Source of the DNA: Glycomyces amatae
GTDB taxonomy: Bacteria > Actinomycetota > Actinomycetes > Mycobacteriales > Micromonosporaceae
DNA length: 64,000 nt
Direction: 5' to 3'
Assembly (NCBI RefSeq): GCF_020991375.1
Contig: NZ_JAJLQZ010000011.1
Span: 62,001-126,000, forward strand
In this document: one piece after another, positions 17,961 through 26,450 of the stretch
Numbering within the stretch: the stretch's first letter is position 1
Layout: each line of letters opens with the position of its first letter
Position numbers and translations under genes: made by a program
The notes under the pieces: generated by a model
Seen by the model: the letters and a program-made list of their open reading frames with translations, nothing else
The model's database searches: none
Told to the model about the DNA's origin: nothing

Positions 17961-18623
17961 ATGAACCAGCCCGGGACCGCGGGACCGCAGTACGACCAGG
18001 CGCGGCTGTGGGCGATGGTCCACGCCGAACGGCGCGCGCTCGCCGCCGACCTCGCCGGACTGACCGACGAGCAGTGGGCGACGCCGTCGCTGTGCGCGGG
18101 CCTGTCCGTGCGCGAAGCGCTCGCGCACCTCACCGCCGGAGCGAGCCTGGGCTGGGGCCGCTGGATGGCCGGGGTGATCAAGTGCCGCTTCGACTTCGAC
18201 AAGCAGGTGGCGATGCGCCTGGAGGAGCGGCTCGGCGACTCGCCCGCCGAGACCCTGCGGCGGTTCGAGCGGGCCGCGGGCGGCACCACCCGCATGGTCG
18301 GGCTGCGGGCGGTGCTCGGCGAGGCGGTCGTGCACGGCGAGGACATCCGCCGCCCGCTGGGGCTGCGCCGCGACCACCCGGCCGAGACGCTCGCGCTCCT
18401 CGCCGAGTACTACCGGGGCTCCGACTTCGTCGTGGTCGCGAAGCGGCGCGTGGCCGACCTGCGCCTGGCCGCGACCGACGGCCCGTTCACGGCGGGCGAG
18501 GGCCCGCTCGTCTCCGGCCCGACCCTGGCGCTGATCATGGCGATGACCGGCCGCGGGGCGTGCTGCGACGACCTCTCCGGCGACGGCGTCCCGATCCTTC
18601 GCGAGCGCTGCGCCGCCGCCTGA
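17961..18623 (+). CDS. Maleylpyruvate isomerase-family, mycothiol-dependent-type protein
   Basis: A 220-aa protein of the DinB-like four-helix fold. WATPSLCAGLSVREALAHL is the N-terminal signature of the TIGR03083/MDMPI group, followed by EAVVHGEDIRRPLG; His residues at these points usually bind a divalent metal. Members use mycothiol in isomerisation or conjugation of toxic compounds in actinobacteria. The substrate is unknown. It is divergent from the two-component operon, 127 bp apart; no clear operator was seen. Confidence 0.82.
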   Translation: MNQPGTAGPQYDQARLWAMVHAERRALAADLAGLTDEQWATPSLCAGLSVREALAHLTAGASLGWGRWMAGVIKCRFDFDKQVAMRLEERLGDSPAETLRRFERAAGGTTRMVGLRAVLGEAVVHGEDIRRPLGLRRDHPAETLALLAEYYRGSDFVVVAKRRVADLRLAATDGPFTAGEGPLVSGPTLALIMAMTGRGACCDDLSGDGVPILRERCAAA

Positions 18624-18772
18624 CCCGGGCGCCGCGCCCCGCTCCTGCGTCAAAAGGCGCAAGCGGATTTGCTCCTCGCGCCAGAGGCGGGGGCGGGGCG
18701 GTCCCGGTGAGGATTGACAGGTCCGAAGGGCCCCGGACTCGTCAGCACTCACCGATCAGAGAGGCGTGAGCC

Positions 18773-20740
18773 ATGCGCTTGCCTTCCCACACCACACGGC
18801 GGCGGCGGTCCGCCGGACTCGCGGCGTCGGTCGCCGCGGTCCTCGCGGTCGCCGCGGCCTGCGGCCAGGGCGCCGACCCCGCGGCGGTCGCGCCGCACGT
18901 CGACGCCCCCGCGGCCGCCGAACCGCTGACCGCGACCGACGTCGACGCCTGGCTCGACGGCCTGGTGCCCGCGGCCCTGGAGCGCACCGGCATCGCCGGG
19001 GCCACGGTCTCGGTCGTCCACGACGGCGCCCTCGTCACCGCCCGCGGCTACGGGTACGCCGACACCGAGGCGCAGACGCCGGTCGACCCCGAGGCGACGC
19101 TGTTCCGCGCCGGCTCGGTGTCGAAGCTGTTCACGGCCACCGCCGTGATGCAGCTCGTCGAGCGCGGCGAGATCGACCTCGACGCCGACATCGACGCGTA
19201 CCTCGATTTCGAGATACCACGTGAATACCCCGAGGAGGTGACGATGCGGCACCTCCTGACCCACACCGCCGGGTTCGAGGAGCGCATCGCCGGGCTCATC
19301 GGCACCGGCGACGAGACGCCCGACCTGCGCGAGGCACTGGTGAACGACCCGCCCGAGCAGGTCTACCGGCCCGGGACCACCCCCGCGTACTCGAACTACG
19401 GCAACGCGCTGGCCGGGTACATCGTCGAGCGCGTCTCCGGGGCGTCCTTCGACGAGTACGTCGAGGCCAATGTGCTCGACCCGCTCGGCATGGACTCCTC
19501 GACGTTCCGCCAGCCGCTGCCCGAGGACCTCGCGGGCCGGGTCGCGAACGGCTACGACGACGCCTCCGGCCCGGCGCGGCCCTTCGAGATCGTCGGCACC
19601 CCGCCCGCCGGCTCGCTCACGACCTCCTCGGTCGACATGGCGCGGTTCATGCTCGCGCACCTCGACGCGCTGCCGGAGGAGTCGCGGGTCCTCGCGCCGG
19701 AGACCACGGCGCTCATGCACGCCCCCGCCCTGACCGGGGACGGGCTGGGCGACTTCGCCGCGGCGCCGCGCATGGGGCTCGGCTTCTTCGACGAGAGCCG
19801 CAACGGGCACCGCATCGTCGGCCACGGCGGCGACACCAACCAGTTCCACTCCCACATGCAGATCTACCCCGAGGACGGGGCCGGGATCTTCATCTCGCTC
19901 AACAGCTCCGGCCTCGGGGAGACCGACAGCCTCGAGGTGCGCGCGACCGTCCTCGAGGGCTTCGCCGACCGGTACTTCCCGGCCGAGGGCGAAGGCCCGG
20001 ACGCGCTGGGCGACCAGGAGGCCGCCGAGGCGGTCGCCGGGTCCTATGTGACTTCGCGGGGCTTCCACAGCACGTTCCTGTCCGCGCTCGCCGTCACCGG
20101 CGGCACCGGTGTGACCGCCCTCGACGACGGCCGCCTGCTGCTCGAACCCGACCCGGGCACCGGCGCGCCGGCCGTCTACGAGCAGGTCGGCCCCTCGCTG
20201 TGGCAGGAGGTCGGCGGCCAGCGCACGATCGCGACGCGAACCGTCGGCGGTGAGGTGACCGCGTTCGTCCACGACGGCGCGTTCACGATGCTGCGGGCCG
20301 AACCGGCCCAGACCGCCGGGCTGCCGGTGCTTCTGGCCTCCACGCTGGTGCTGCTCGCGGGCCTGGCCGGCTGGGCGGTGGCCGCGGTGGTCCGCCGCCT
20401 GCGCAAGCGGCCGCGCACGCGGGTCCCGGGCCGGAAGTGGCGGGTGATGACGCGCGTCGCCATGGCCGCCGGCGTGCTCGCCGTCGGCACCTGGGTGGTG
20501 ATCCTGATGCAGGTCATGGGCTTGCAAGAGGTCCCGGTCGGGGCGATCCGCAACGCGCAGCTGCTTCAGCTGGTCGGGGCGCTGGGGACGGTCCCGGCGG
20601 CGGTCAGGGTCGTGGGCGAGGTGCGCCGCAGGGCGGGATGGCGGCGTGTCGCAGGCAGTGCGCTGGTGCTGGCGGCGCTGGTCGGCCTGGCCTGGTTCGC
20701 GGTCGCGTTCCAGCTGCTCTCCCCCGACGTCTCGTACTGA
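18773..20740 (+). CDS. Membrane-bound serine hydrolase of the beta-lactamase/class C PBP family
   Basis: A 655-aa exported protein. The signal peptide ends near C30 (VAAACG), a weak lipobox. The catalytic domain has SxxK at 115-118 (SVSK), Tyr motif YSN at 206-208 and the third motif as GHGGD, so all three active-site elements are present. After about residue 400 comes a beta-rich part and four to five membrane helices (about 520-650). Relatives are esterases, D-aminopeptidases or peptidoglycan hydrolases; no substrate can be named. A two-component pair follows 46 bp downstream on the same strand and may be co-transcribed. Confidence 0.88.
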   Translation: MRLPSHTTRRRRSAGLAASVAAVLAVAAACGQGADPAAVAPHVDAPAAAEPLTATDVDAWLDGLVPAALERTGIAGATVSVVHDGALVTARGYGYADTEAQTPVDPEATLFRAGSVSKLFTATAVMQLVERGEIDLDADIDAYLDFEIPREYPEEVTMRHLLTHTAGFEERIAGLIGTGDETPDLREALVNDPPEQVYRPGTTPAYSNYGNALAGYIVERVSGASFDEYVEANVLDPLGMDSSTFRQPLPEDLAGRVANGYDDASGPARPFEIVGTPPAGSLTTSSVDMARFMLAHLDALPEESRVLAPETTALMHAPALTGDGLGDFAAAPRMGLGFFDESRNGHRIVGHGGDTNQFHSHMQIYPEDGAGIFISLNSSGLGETDSLEVRATVLEGFADRYFPAEGEGPDALGDQEAAEAVAGSYVTSRGFHSTFLSALAVTGGTGVTALDDGRLLLEPDPGTGAPAVYEQVGPSLWQEVGGQRTIATRTVGGEVTAFVHDGAFTMLRAEPAQTAGLPVLLASTLVLLAGLAGWAVAAVVRRLRKRPRTRVPGRKWRVMTRVAMAAGVLAVGTWVVILMQVMGLQEVPVGAIRNAQLLQLVGALGTVPAAVRVVGEVRRRAGWRRVAGSALVLAALVGLAWFAVAFQLLSPDVSY

Positions 20741-20786
20741 CGGGGCACGGGTCGGGGACGACGGGGACTGGGTGAGGATGAACCGC

Positions 20787-22091
20787 ATGAGCGAACACGA
20801 CGAGGCCGGGCCGACCGCGCCGCCGAGCCCGGTCCGATGGTTCGACGAGCGGCTCGCGCGCCTCGGCGTCACCGGCCTCCTCGGCCGCGACGCGGTGCTG
20901 GCGGTCGCGGTCGCATTGGCCACGCTGGCCTTCTACGGGGTGCTCCTGCCGCTGGCGGCGACCGACGGCGAGGTGGCGCTGACGGCGCCGCAGGTCGGGA
21001 CGGTCGTCGCGATCGGGTGCGCGCAGTCGCTGCTGCTGTGCGTGCGGCGCCTGCGCCCCCGGCTGTGCCTGGCCGCGGCGATGGCCTGCCAGCTCCTCAT
21101 CGTGGCCGCGGCGCCCGACCTCAGCGCGAACGGCTTCGCCCTCCTCGTCGCGTTCTACACCGTGGGCACCCTCATGTCCGTCCGCTTCACCGCGATCGCC
21201 GCGGCGGCGGGGGCGCTCCTCAGCGCCGCCGCCGCGGCGGCGGTCCTGTGGGTGCGGGGCGGTGACACGGCGATGGTGTTCAGCCACTTGAGTTCGAGCG
21301 CGCTCGCCTACATCGCGGCCGGGTTCGTCGGCGTCTACGTCGCCTCCCGGCGCAGCCACCTGGCGATGGTCCGCGACCGGGCCGAGGAGGCGGTCCGGGC
21401 CCAGCGCGAGCGGGCGCGGGCCGCCGTGGCGGCGGAGCGGACGCGGATCGCCCGCGAACTCCACGACGTGGCGGCGCACCACCTGTCGGGCATGGTCGTG
21501 CAGGCCGCGGCGGTGGAGCGGCTGATCGACCGGGACCCGGCGGCGGCCAGGTCGGGGGCGGTGTGGATCCGCTCGCAGGGCAAGGCCACTTTGGACAACC
21601 TGCGGCAGGTGGTGGGGCTGCTGCGCGACTCGGACGGCGCGGGCGAGGACGGCAACGCGCCGGTGCCGGGCCTGTCGGCGCTCGAGGCGCTGGTGGCGGA
21701 GGCGCGCGGTCTCGGCGCGGACGTCTCGTTCGAGCGGGAGGGCGAGCCGGTGCGGCTGCCGCCGATCGCGGACGTGTCGGTGTACCGGATCGCCCAGCAG
21801 GCGTTGACGAACGCGCGCCAGCACGCACCGGGGGCGCCGGTGCGGATGCGGCTGTCGTGCGGTGCGCGGCAGGTCGGGCTGGAGGTCGCGAACGGGCCCT
21901 CGCCGGAGGCGGCGCCGTCCGGGCGGACCGGGACGGGGCTCATCGGGATGCGCGAGCGCGCCGACCTGGTGGGCGCCGAGTTGGAGGCCGGGCCCTCGGC
22001 CGACGGGGGCTGGGCGGTGCGGCTGCGCCTGCCGGTGCGGGCCGAGGATGCGGTCCGGGACAGCGAATACGAGAACGGGGTCGCGTCGTGA
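20787..22091 (+). CDS. NarL-family sensor histidine kinase
   Basis: A 434-aa kinase with about five membrane segments (about 40-190), a short coiled region rich in Arg/Ala (RDRAEEAVRAQRERARAAV), HisKA_3 with the phospho-His in ARELHDVAAHHLSGMVV, and an ATPase domain (YRIAQQALTNARQHA; GTGLIGMRERADL). I start at ATG 20787, which has GAGG nine bases upstream; ATGs and GTGs at 20772-20778 lack spacing. It overlaps its response regulator by four bases (GTGA). Confidence 0.9.
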   Translation: MSEHDEAGPTAPPSPVRWFDERLARLGVTGLLGRDAVLAVAVALATLAFYGVLLPLAATDGEVALTAPQVGTVVAIGCAQSLLLCVRRLRPRLCLAAAMACQLLIVAAAPDLSANGFALLVAFYTVGTLMSVRFTAIAAAAGALLSAAAAAAVLWVRGGDTAMVFSHLSSSALAYIAAGFVGVYVASRRSHLAMVRDRAEEAVRAQRERARAAVAAERTRIARELHDVAAHHLSGMVVQAAAVERLIDRDPAAARSGAVWIRSQGKATLDNLRQVVGLLRDSDGAGEDGNAPVPGLSALEALVAEARGLGADVSFEREGEPVRLPPIADVSVYRIAQQALTNARQHAPGAPVRMRLSCGARQVGLEVANGPSPEAAPSGRTGTGLIGMRERADLVGAELEAGPSADGGWAVRLRLPVRAEDAVRDSEYENGVAS

Positions 22092-22738
22092 TCAAGGTGC
22101 TGCTCGTGGACGACCAGGCGGTGGTGCGCGCGGGGTTCCGGGTGCTGCTGGAGGACGCCGGGGACGTCGAGGTCGTCGGCGAAGCGTCGAACGGCCCGGC
22201 CGCGGTGCGGGAGGCGGCCCTGCTGCGCCCGGACGTGGTGTGCATGGACGTGCGGATGCCCGGCGGCGACGGGCTCGCCGCGACCCGGCGGATCACCGAG
22301 GGCGCACAGGCCCCGGCGGTGCTGGTGGTGACCACGTTCGACCTGGACGAGTACGTGTTCGGGGCGCTCGAGGCGGGGGCGAGCGGGTTCATCCTGAAGG
22401 ACTGCGAGCCCGCGGAGCTGATCGAGGCGATCCGCAGGCTCGCGGACGGGGAGGGCCTGGTCGACCAGTCGGTGACGCGGCGGGTGATCACCGAGTTCGC
22501 GCGGCGCCGCCGCAGGCCCGAGCCGGGGCCGGAGGCGGCGGCGGTGCTGACCGCCCGGGAGACCGAGATCGTGCTGCTGCTGGCGAAGGGCATGTCGAAC
22601 GACGAGATCGCGCGGGAACTGTTCGTGGAGACGAGCACCGTCAAGTCGCACCTGCGGCGGGCGATGGCGAAGATCGGCGCCCGCGACCGCGTCCAGACCG
22701 TGGTGTGGGCCTTCCAGAACGGCCTGGCGGTCCTTTGA
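22088..22738 (+). CDS. NarL/LuxR-type response regulator
   Basis: A 216-aa regulator with receiver domain (phospho-Asp in VVCMDVRMP, Lys in FILKDCEP) and LuxR HTH (LTARETEIVLLLAKGMSNDEI). GTG start coupled to the kinase stop. It forms a pair with the kinase just upstream and is a distant paralogue of the regulator at 15364. A likely target is the serine hydrolase upstream, by position only. Confidence 0.92.
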   Translation: MIKVLLVDDQAVVRAGFRVLLEDAGDVEVVGEASNGPAAVREAALLRPDVVCMDVRMPGGDGLAATRRITEGAQAPAVLVVTTFDLDEYVFGALEAGASGFILKDCEPAELIEAIRRLADGEGLVDQSVTRRVITEFARRRRRPEPGPEAAAVLTARETEIVLLLAKGMSNDEIARELFVETSTVKSHLRRAMAKIGARDRVQTVVWAFQNGLAVL

Positions 22739-22752
22739 AGCCGGTCCCGTCG

Positions 22753-22778
22753 GCGCCCCTGAGCGCCGGCCGGGGCGC
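22753..22778. terminator. Possible terminator after the two-component pair
   Basis: GCGCCCC (22753-22759) pairs with GGGGCGC (22772-22778) around a 12-base loop, 15 bp past the response regulator stop. A weak candidate, placed between convergent genes. Confidence 0.35.
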
Positions 22779-22836
22779 GGTCGCGCGGGTGGACGGCGGG
22801 TCCTTCAGCGGCTGAGCGGGCCGGTCGGGGCGCGCG

Positions 22837-23211
22837 TCACCGGGTCCCGGCCGCCGGGTCCGCGGAGGGCGCCAGGCCGACGTGGGCGCCGACGCCGTCG
22901 CCGTCGGCCGCGTCCAGCACCGCCTTCAGGAGGCCGGGGAACCGGTCGTCGAGGTCGTCGCGGCGGAGCACGACGAAGCAGCGCGTGCCCTCCTGGCGGG
23001 TCCGGGTGACGCCCGCGTCCCGAAGCACCCGCAGGTGGTGGCTCAGCGTCGACTTGGCCACCGGCGCGCGCAGCTCGCCCCAGCCGCGCTCGCGGCCGTC
23101 GGCCAGGAGCCGCACCAGGCCCACGCGGATCGGGTCGCTCAACGCCCCCATCACCTCGACGAGGGCCATCTCCTCCGGATTCGGATGCCGCATCGGTTTC
23201 ATGAGCGCCAT
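22837..23211 (-). CDS. ArsR-family repressor
   Basis: A 124-aa winged-helix repressor. MGALSDPIRVGLVRLLADG and KSTLSHHLRVLRDAGVTRTRQEGTRCF (read in two parts) are the ArsR HTH and wing. No Cys pair typical of metal-sensing ArsR proteins is present, so it probably senses an organic ligand or redox state. The start lies 7 bp from a 29-bp palindrome that also covers its ribosome site, so autorepression is likely. It is divergent from an SDR gene. Confidence 0.88.
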   Translation of the reverse strand: MALMKPMRHPNPEEMALVEVMGALSDPIRVGLVRLLADGRERGWGELRAPVAKSTLSHHLRVLRDAGVTRTRQEGTRCFVVLRRDDLDDRFPGLLKAVLDAADGDGVGAHVGLAPSADPAAGTR

Positions 23212-23217
23212 GCTACC

Positions 23218-23246
23218 TTGTTCGATGTTTTATAAACATCGAACAA
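23218..23246. promoter_or_regulatory. 29-bp palindromic operator between ArsR and SDR genes
   Basis: TTGTTCGATGTTT (23218-23230), centre TAT, AAACATCGAACAA (23234-23246): a perfect 13-bp inverted repeat. It starts 7 bp upstream of the ArsR ATG and ends 11 bp before the SDR TTG, so one bound dimer would close both genes. Confidence 0.75.
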
Positions 23247-23257
23247 AGGAGATCGCG

Positions 23258-24022
23258 TTGACCGCCCAGCCGCAGCAGGAGTTCACCGGCAAGGTCGTCG
23301 TCGTCACCGGCGCCGGGTCCGGGATCGGCCGCGCCGCCGCCCGCGCCTTCGCGGGGGCCGGAGCCCGGGTCCTCGGCGTCGGGCGGCGCCGCCACGCCCT
23401 CGACGAGACCGCCGCGGACCGCCCCGCCATCGCCGTCCACACCGCCGACCTCCGCGACCCCGAAGCGCCCCGACAGGTCGCGGACGCGGCCGTCGAGCGG
23501 TGGGGGCGCGTGGACGTCCTGGTCAACAACGCCGGGGCCACGCGGATGATGCCGCTGGACCAGACCACCGCGGCAGACGTGGAGGACCTCTTCGCGCTCA
23601 ACGTCACCGCGCCGAGCCTCCTCGCCCGCGCGGCCCTGCCCCACCTGCGCCGCACCGGCGGGACGATCCTCAACGTCTCCAGCACGTACGGGCACCGGCC
23701 GCTGCCCCACGCGGCCCACTACGCCGCCTCCAAGGCCGCGATCGAGCAGCTCACCCGCAGCTGGGCCCTCGAGCTCGCCGCCGACGGCGTCCGCGTCAAC
23801 GCCGTCGCCCCCGGCCCGACCGAGAGCGAGGCGCTCGCCGCCGCGGGGCTGCCCGAGGCCGACGTCGAGGCCCTCAAGCGCGAGGAGGCCGCCCGCATCC
23901 CGCTGGGCCGCCGCGGCGAGCCCGAGGAGGTCGCCGCCTGGATCCTGCGCCTCGCCGACCCCGCCGCCGCCTGGCTCACCGGGCAGGTCCTCGCCGTCGA
24001 CGGCGGCCTCGCCCTCACTTGA
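23258..24022 (+). CDS. Short-chain dehydrogenase/reductase
   Basis: A 254-aa classical SDR: cofactor motif TGAGSGIG near residue 20, NNAG in VDVLVNNAGAT, catalytic Ser in ILNVSSTYG and YxxxK in HYAASKAA, ending with the usual GQVLAVDGG. It oxidises or reduces an alcohol/ketone with NAD(P). The start is TTG at 23258, chosen because AAAGGAG lies six bases upstream. An ATG at 23225 is in frame but sits inside the operator. It is probably repressed by the divergent ArsR protein. Confidence 0.88.
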   Translation: MTAQPQQEFTGKVVVVTGAGSGIGRAAARAFAGAGARVLGVGRRRHALDETAADRPAIAVHTADLRDPEAPRQVADAAVERWGRVDVLVNNAGATRMMPLDQTTAADVEDLFALNVTAPSLLARAALPHLRRTGGTILNVSSTYGHRPLPHAAHYAASKAAIEQLTRSWALELAADGVRVNAVAPGPTESEALAAAGLPEADVEALKREEAARIPLGRRGEPEEVAAWILRLADPAAAWLTGQVLAVDGGLALT

Positions 24023-24035
24023 GCGAGGCGGGCGC

Positions 24036-25070
24036 TCAGTGGGCGGCGGCCGAGCGCCCGGCTCGTTCGCGCCGCCGCAGCACGCGGCCCAGCCAGAGCA
24101 GCGCCAGCACCTCGACGGCGATGGTGACGGCCGCGGTGGCCAGGCCCGGGGCGCCGTGACCGGGGACCATGAACGCGGTGTGGGCGACCATGGCGCCGCC
24201 GACGAGCCAGAGGCGGTGCGCGTCGCCCCAGCCGGGGTCGGCCGTCCAGCGGCGCAGGAGCCAGATCACGAGCGCCGCGACCGCGAAGGAGCCGGTCATC
24301 GGGAGCGCGAGGGGGACGGCGTCGCCGAAGACCGGGCCGCCGGGGCGCAGGCCCGCGGGCATGAGCAGCCCCAGGTAGGCGAGGGTGGCCGCGGCCGCGA
24401 AGGCCCCCACGGTAACCGGGCTGGAACGCAGGGGCGCCGGTCGTCCGGCGCGGCCGGGCAGGACCTTCAGGGCGACGACGGCGAGGACCGCGATGGCGGC
24501 GGTGAAGCCGATCAGGGCGGGGAGCGGCGCCTGGTAGCCGGGGTCCTGGGTGGCGGCGATGCCGTACCGCAGGCCCGCCACGCCCAGCGCCGCGACGGCG
24601 GCGGTGGTGACGAGGCCGCCGGTGCGCAGGTACGGGCGCCCCCGGTGCCCGGGGAAGAGCAGGTCCATGAGCAGGACCGGGATCAGGACGCTGAAGACCA
24701 CGTGGATGCCGATCTGCGACTCCCAGTAGGTGGCGTTGAAGCCCAGCACCCGCAGGTTCCAGTCGGTGGCGTCGTACATGTCCGGGCTGGTCAGCGCCTG
24801 GAGGCCGAGGCCGTCCTCGGCCAGCTCGTAGGCCAGGCCCAGGACGGCCAGGCTGGGCCAGCCGCCGCCGGTGCGCACCACCGCCTCGCGGATGAGCAGC
24901 ACGCCCGCGCCGTACATGGGGATCAGCAGGGGCAGGGCGATCCAGGTCTCAGGCAGCGCCACGGCGGTGAAGGTCAGTTCGGCGCACACCGGCGCCAGGA
25001 CGACGAGCACCCAGGCGGCCTTGATGCGGCCCTTGGAGCGCCGTCGCTCGTCCGTTGCCTGCTCGGTCAT
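24036..25070 (-). CDS. Multi-spanning membrane protein, unknown function
   Basis: A 344-aa protein with about nine hydrophobic segments and a charged N-terminus (RRRSKGRIKAAW). I do not recognise the family. A stretch between segments (YELAEDGLGLQALTSP and DWNLRVLGFNATYWESQIG) resembles an exposed loop. It lies four bases downstream of a TetR gene on the same strand and is almost surely co-transcribed with it. Together they look like a regulator and its export or membrane-stress target, but the substrate is not visible. Confidence 0.75.
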   Translation of the reverse strand: MTEQATDERRRSKGRIKAAWVLVVLAPVCAELTFTAVALPETWIALPLLIPMYGAGVLLIREAVVRTGGGWPSLAVLGLAYELAEDGLGLQALTSPDMYDATDWNLRVLGFNATYWESQIGIHVVFSVLIPVLLMDLLFPGHRGRPYLRTGGLVTTAAVAALGVAGLRYGIAATQDPGYQAPLPALIGFTAAIAVLAVVALKVLPGRAGRPAPLRSSPVTVGAFAAAATLAYLGLLMPAGLRPGGPVFGDAVPLALPMTGSFAVAALVIWLLRRWTADPGWGDAHRLWLVGGAMVAHTAFMVPGHGAPGLATAAVTIAVEVLALLWLGRVLRRRERAGRSAAAH

Positions 25071-25074
25071 GGTG

Positions 25075-25686
25075 TCAGTCCGTTCCGGCCGCGGTGGCCG
25101 CGTCGAAGGTGGCGCGCAGTTCGGTCGCGTACGGTTCGACCGCGCCGCCCGCCGCGATGTGCGCGTGCGCGGCGTCCAGGGCGCCGCGGACGGTCCGCGC
25201 CATGACGGGGACGTCGAAGGCGCGGAACTGCCCCTGCTCCTGCCCTTCGCGGAGGAGCCGCTCGAGGTCCTCGAGTTCGCGGGCGTGCCGCTCGTGCCGG
25301 GCGCGTTCCACGCCGGGGACGGCGCCGAAGACCGCCGCGAGCGCGGCCATGTGCTTCGGGTGGGCGGCGTACAGCTCGACGCTGCCGCCGATGAACCGCG
25401 CCAGCGCGTCCCGCGGCGAGGCGGCCTCGCGCATCCTGGGGAGCAGGAACTCGGCGCCGAGGTCGTAGACCCGGGCGACGACCTGCTCGATGAGTTCGTC
25501 GCGGTCCCGGAAGTGGTAGGTGAGCACGCCCCGGCTCACGCCGGCCCGCTGCGCGATGCGCACGGTGGAGGCCTGGGCGAGCCCGGTCTCGGCGATCAGC
25601 TCGATCGCGCACTCCACGAGCTGGCTCCGGCGGGCCTGCTGGATGAACGAGACCGGTCCTGGACCGTCCTGCGAAGTATCTGTCAT
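25075..25686 (-). CDS. TetR-family regulator
   Basis: A 203-aa TetR protein: HTH at about 20-65 (VRIAQRAGVSRGVLTYHFRDRDELI) and a helical ligand domain. First gene of an operon with the membrane protein that follows after four bases, which it probably regulates along with itself. A palindrome lies 13 bp upstream of its ATG. Confidence 0.88.
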   Translation of the reverse strand: MTDTSQDGPGPVSFIQQARRSQLVECAIELIAETGLAQASTVRIAQRAGVSRGVLTYHFRDRDELIEQVVARVYDLGAEFLLPRMREAASPRDALARFIGGSVELYAAHPKHMAALAAVFGAVPGVERARHERHARELEDLERLLREGQEQGQFRAFDVPVMARTVRGALDAAHAHIAAGGAVEPYATELRATFDAATAAGTD

Positions 25687-25698
25687 GGCAGTATGAAA

Positions 25699-25716
25699 TT
25701 TAGCAGGCCTGTTCAA
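25699..25716. promoter_or_regulatory. Probable TetR operator
   Basis: TTTAGCAGGCCTGTTCAA: an 18-bp imperfect palindrome (seven of nine pairs) with perfect core CAGGCCTG, just upstream of the TetR start at 25686. Confidence 0.4.
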
Positions 25717-25757
25717 TGCTGTCGCGCGAACCCCCGACCCGGGCCGCGGCGGCGGTG

Positions 25758-26450
25758 TCAGGGGCGGGCGGCGGCCCGGTCGAAGCCGGTGGCGGCGTTG
25801 ACGATGAGGATCGCCCAGGCGCAGGCCGCGGGCGCGAAGAGCCCCAGGTTGGCGCCGACGACGGGCAGCTGCGCGGCGCCGTAGGCCAGGGCGGCGACCG
25901 CGAGCCACGCGGCCGGGGCCTGCGGGCGGCGGACGGCCGCGCGCAGGCCCGCGGTGAGCACCGCGAGGGCGGGCCCGGCGGCGCCCGCGAGCGCCGCGGC
26001 GCTCGCGGCGATGAGGGCCGCGGGGACGAGCGCCGACACCGCCGCGACGGCGGCGAAGGCCGCGTCGCCGCCGCCGTAGAGGACCGCGTTGTACGCCAGC
26101 AGGAGTCCGATCGCGGCGGCCCCGGTCCACAGGCGCCACAGGCGCTTCCAGCCCTCGGCCCACGCTCCCCAGAAGCGCCGCAGCGGCCTGCCGGGGTAGC
26201 CGGGCTCGGTGAGGCCGAGGCGCATGCACGCCAGGGCCGCGTACCCGCCGGGGCCGATCGGGAGCGCCGCGAGGGCGCCGAGCCAGATCGCGGCGTGCGA
26301 GAGCCGCCCGCCGGAGGCGTGGTCGGCGGCGGCGAACGGCAGCGCCGTCGCCAGGAACTGGACCGAGACGATGAACCACCAGAAGGCGGACAGGAGCGCC
26401 CGCGAGAGGGGGCCGTCGTAGGCGAGCCACGCCCGCGCCGCCGCGGTCAT
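25758..26450 (-). CDS. YesL/DUF624-like membrane protein of the sugar ABC operon
   Basis: A 230-aa membrane protein with about five hydrophobic segments. Its start (LAYDGPLSRALLSAFWWFIVS), the FWGAWAEGWKRLWRLW loop and its place behind two sugar permeases match YesL/DUF624 proteins, which are regularly found in oligosaccharide ABC operons but have no proven role. The ATG overlaps the stop of the upstream permease by four bases. Last gene of a four-gene minus-strand operon (29615 to 25758). Confidence 0.6.
   Translation of the reverse strand: MTAAARAWLAYDGPLSRALLSAFWWFIVSVQFLATALPFAAADHASGGRLSHAAIWLGALAALPIGPGGYAALACMRLGLTEPGYPGRPLRRFWGAWAEGWKRLWRLWTGAAAIGLLLAYNAVLYGGGDAAFAAVAAVSALVPAALIAASAAALAGAAGPALAVLTAGLRAAVRRPQAPAAWLAVAALAYGAAQLPVVGANLGLFAPAACAWAILIVNAATGFDRAAARP

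Noticed and set aside
23225..23257. ATG at 23225 as start of the SDR gene
   Set aside because: It is inside the palindromic operator and has no ribosome site; TTG 23258 has AAAGGAG at the right distance.
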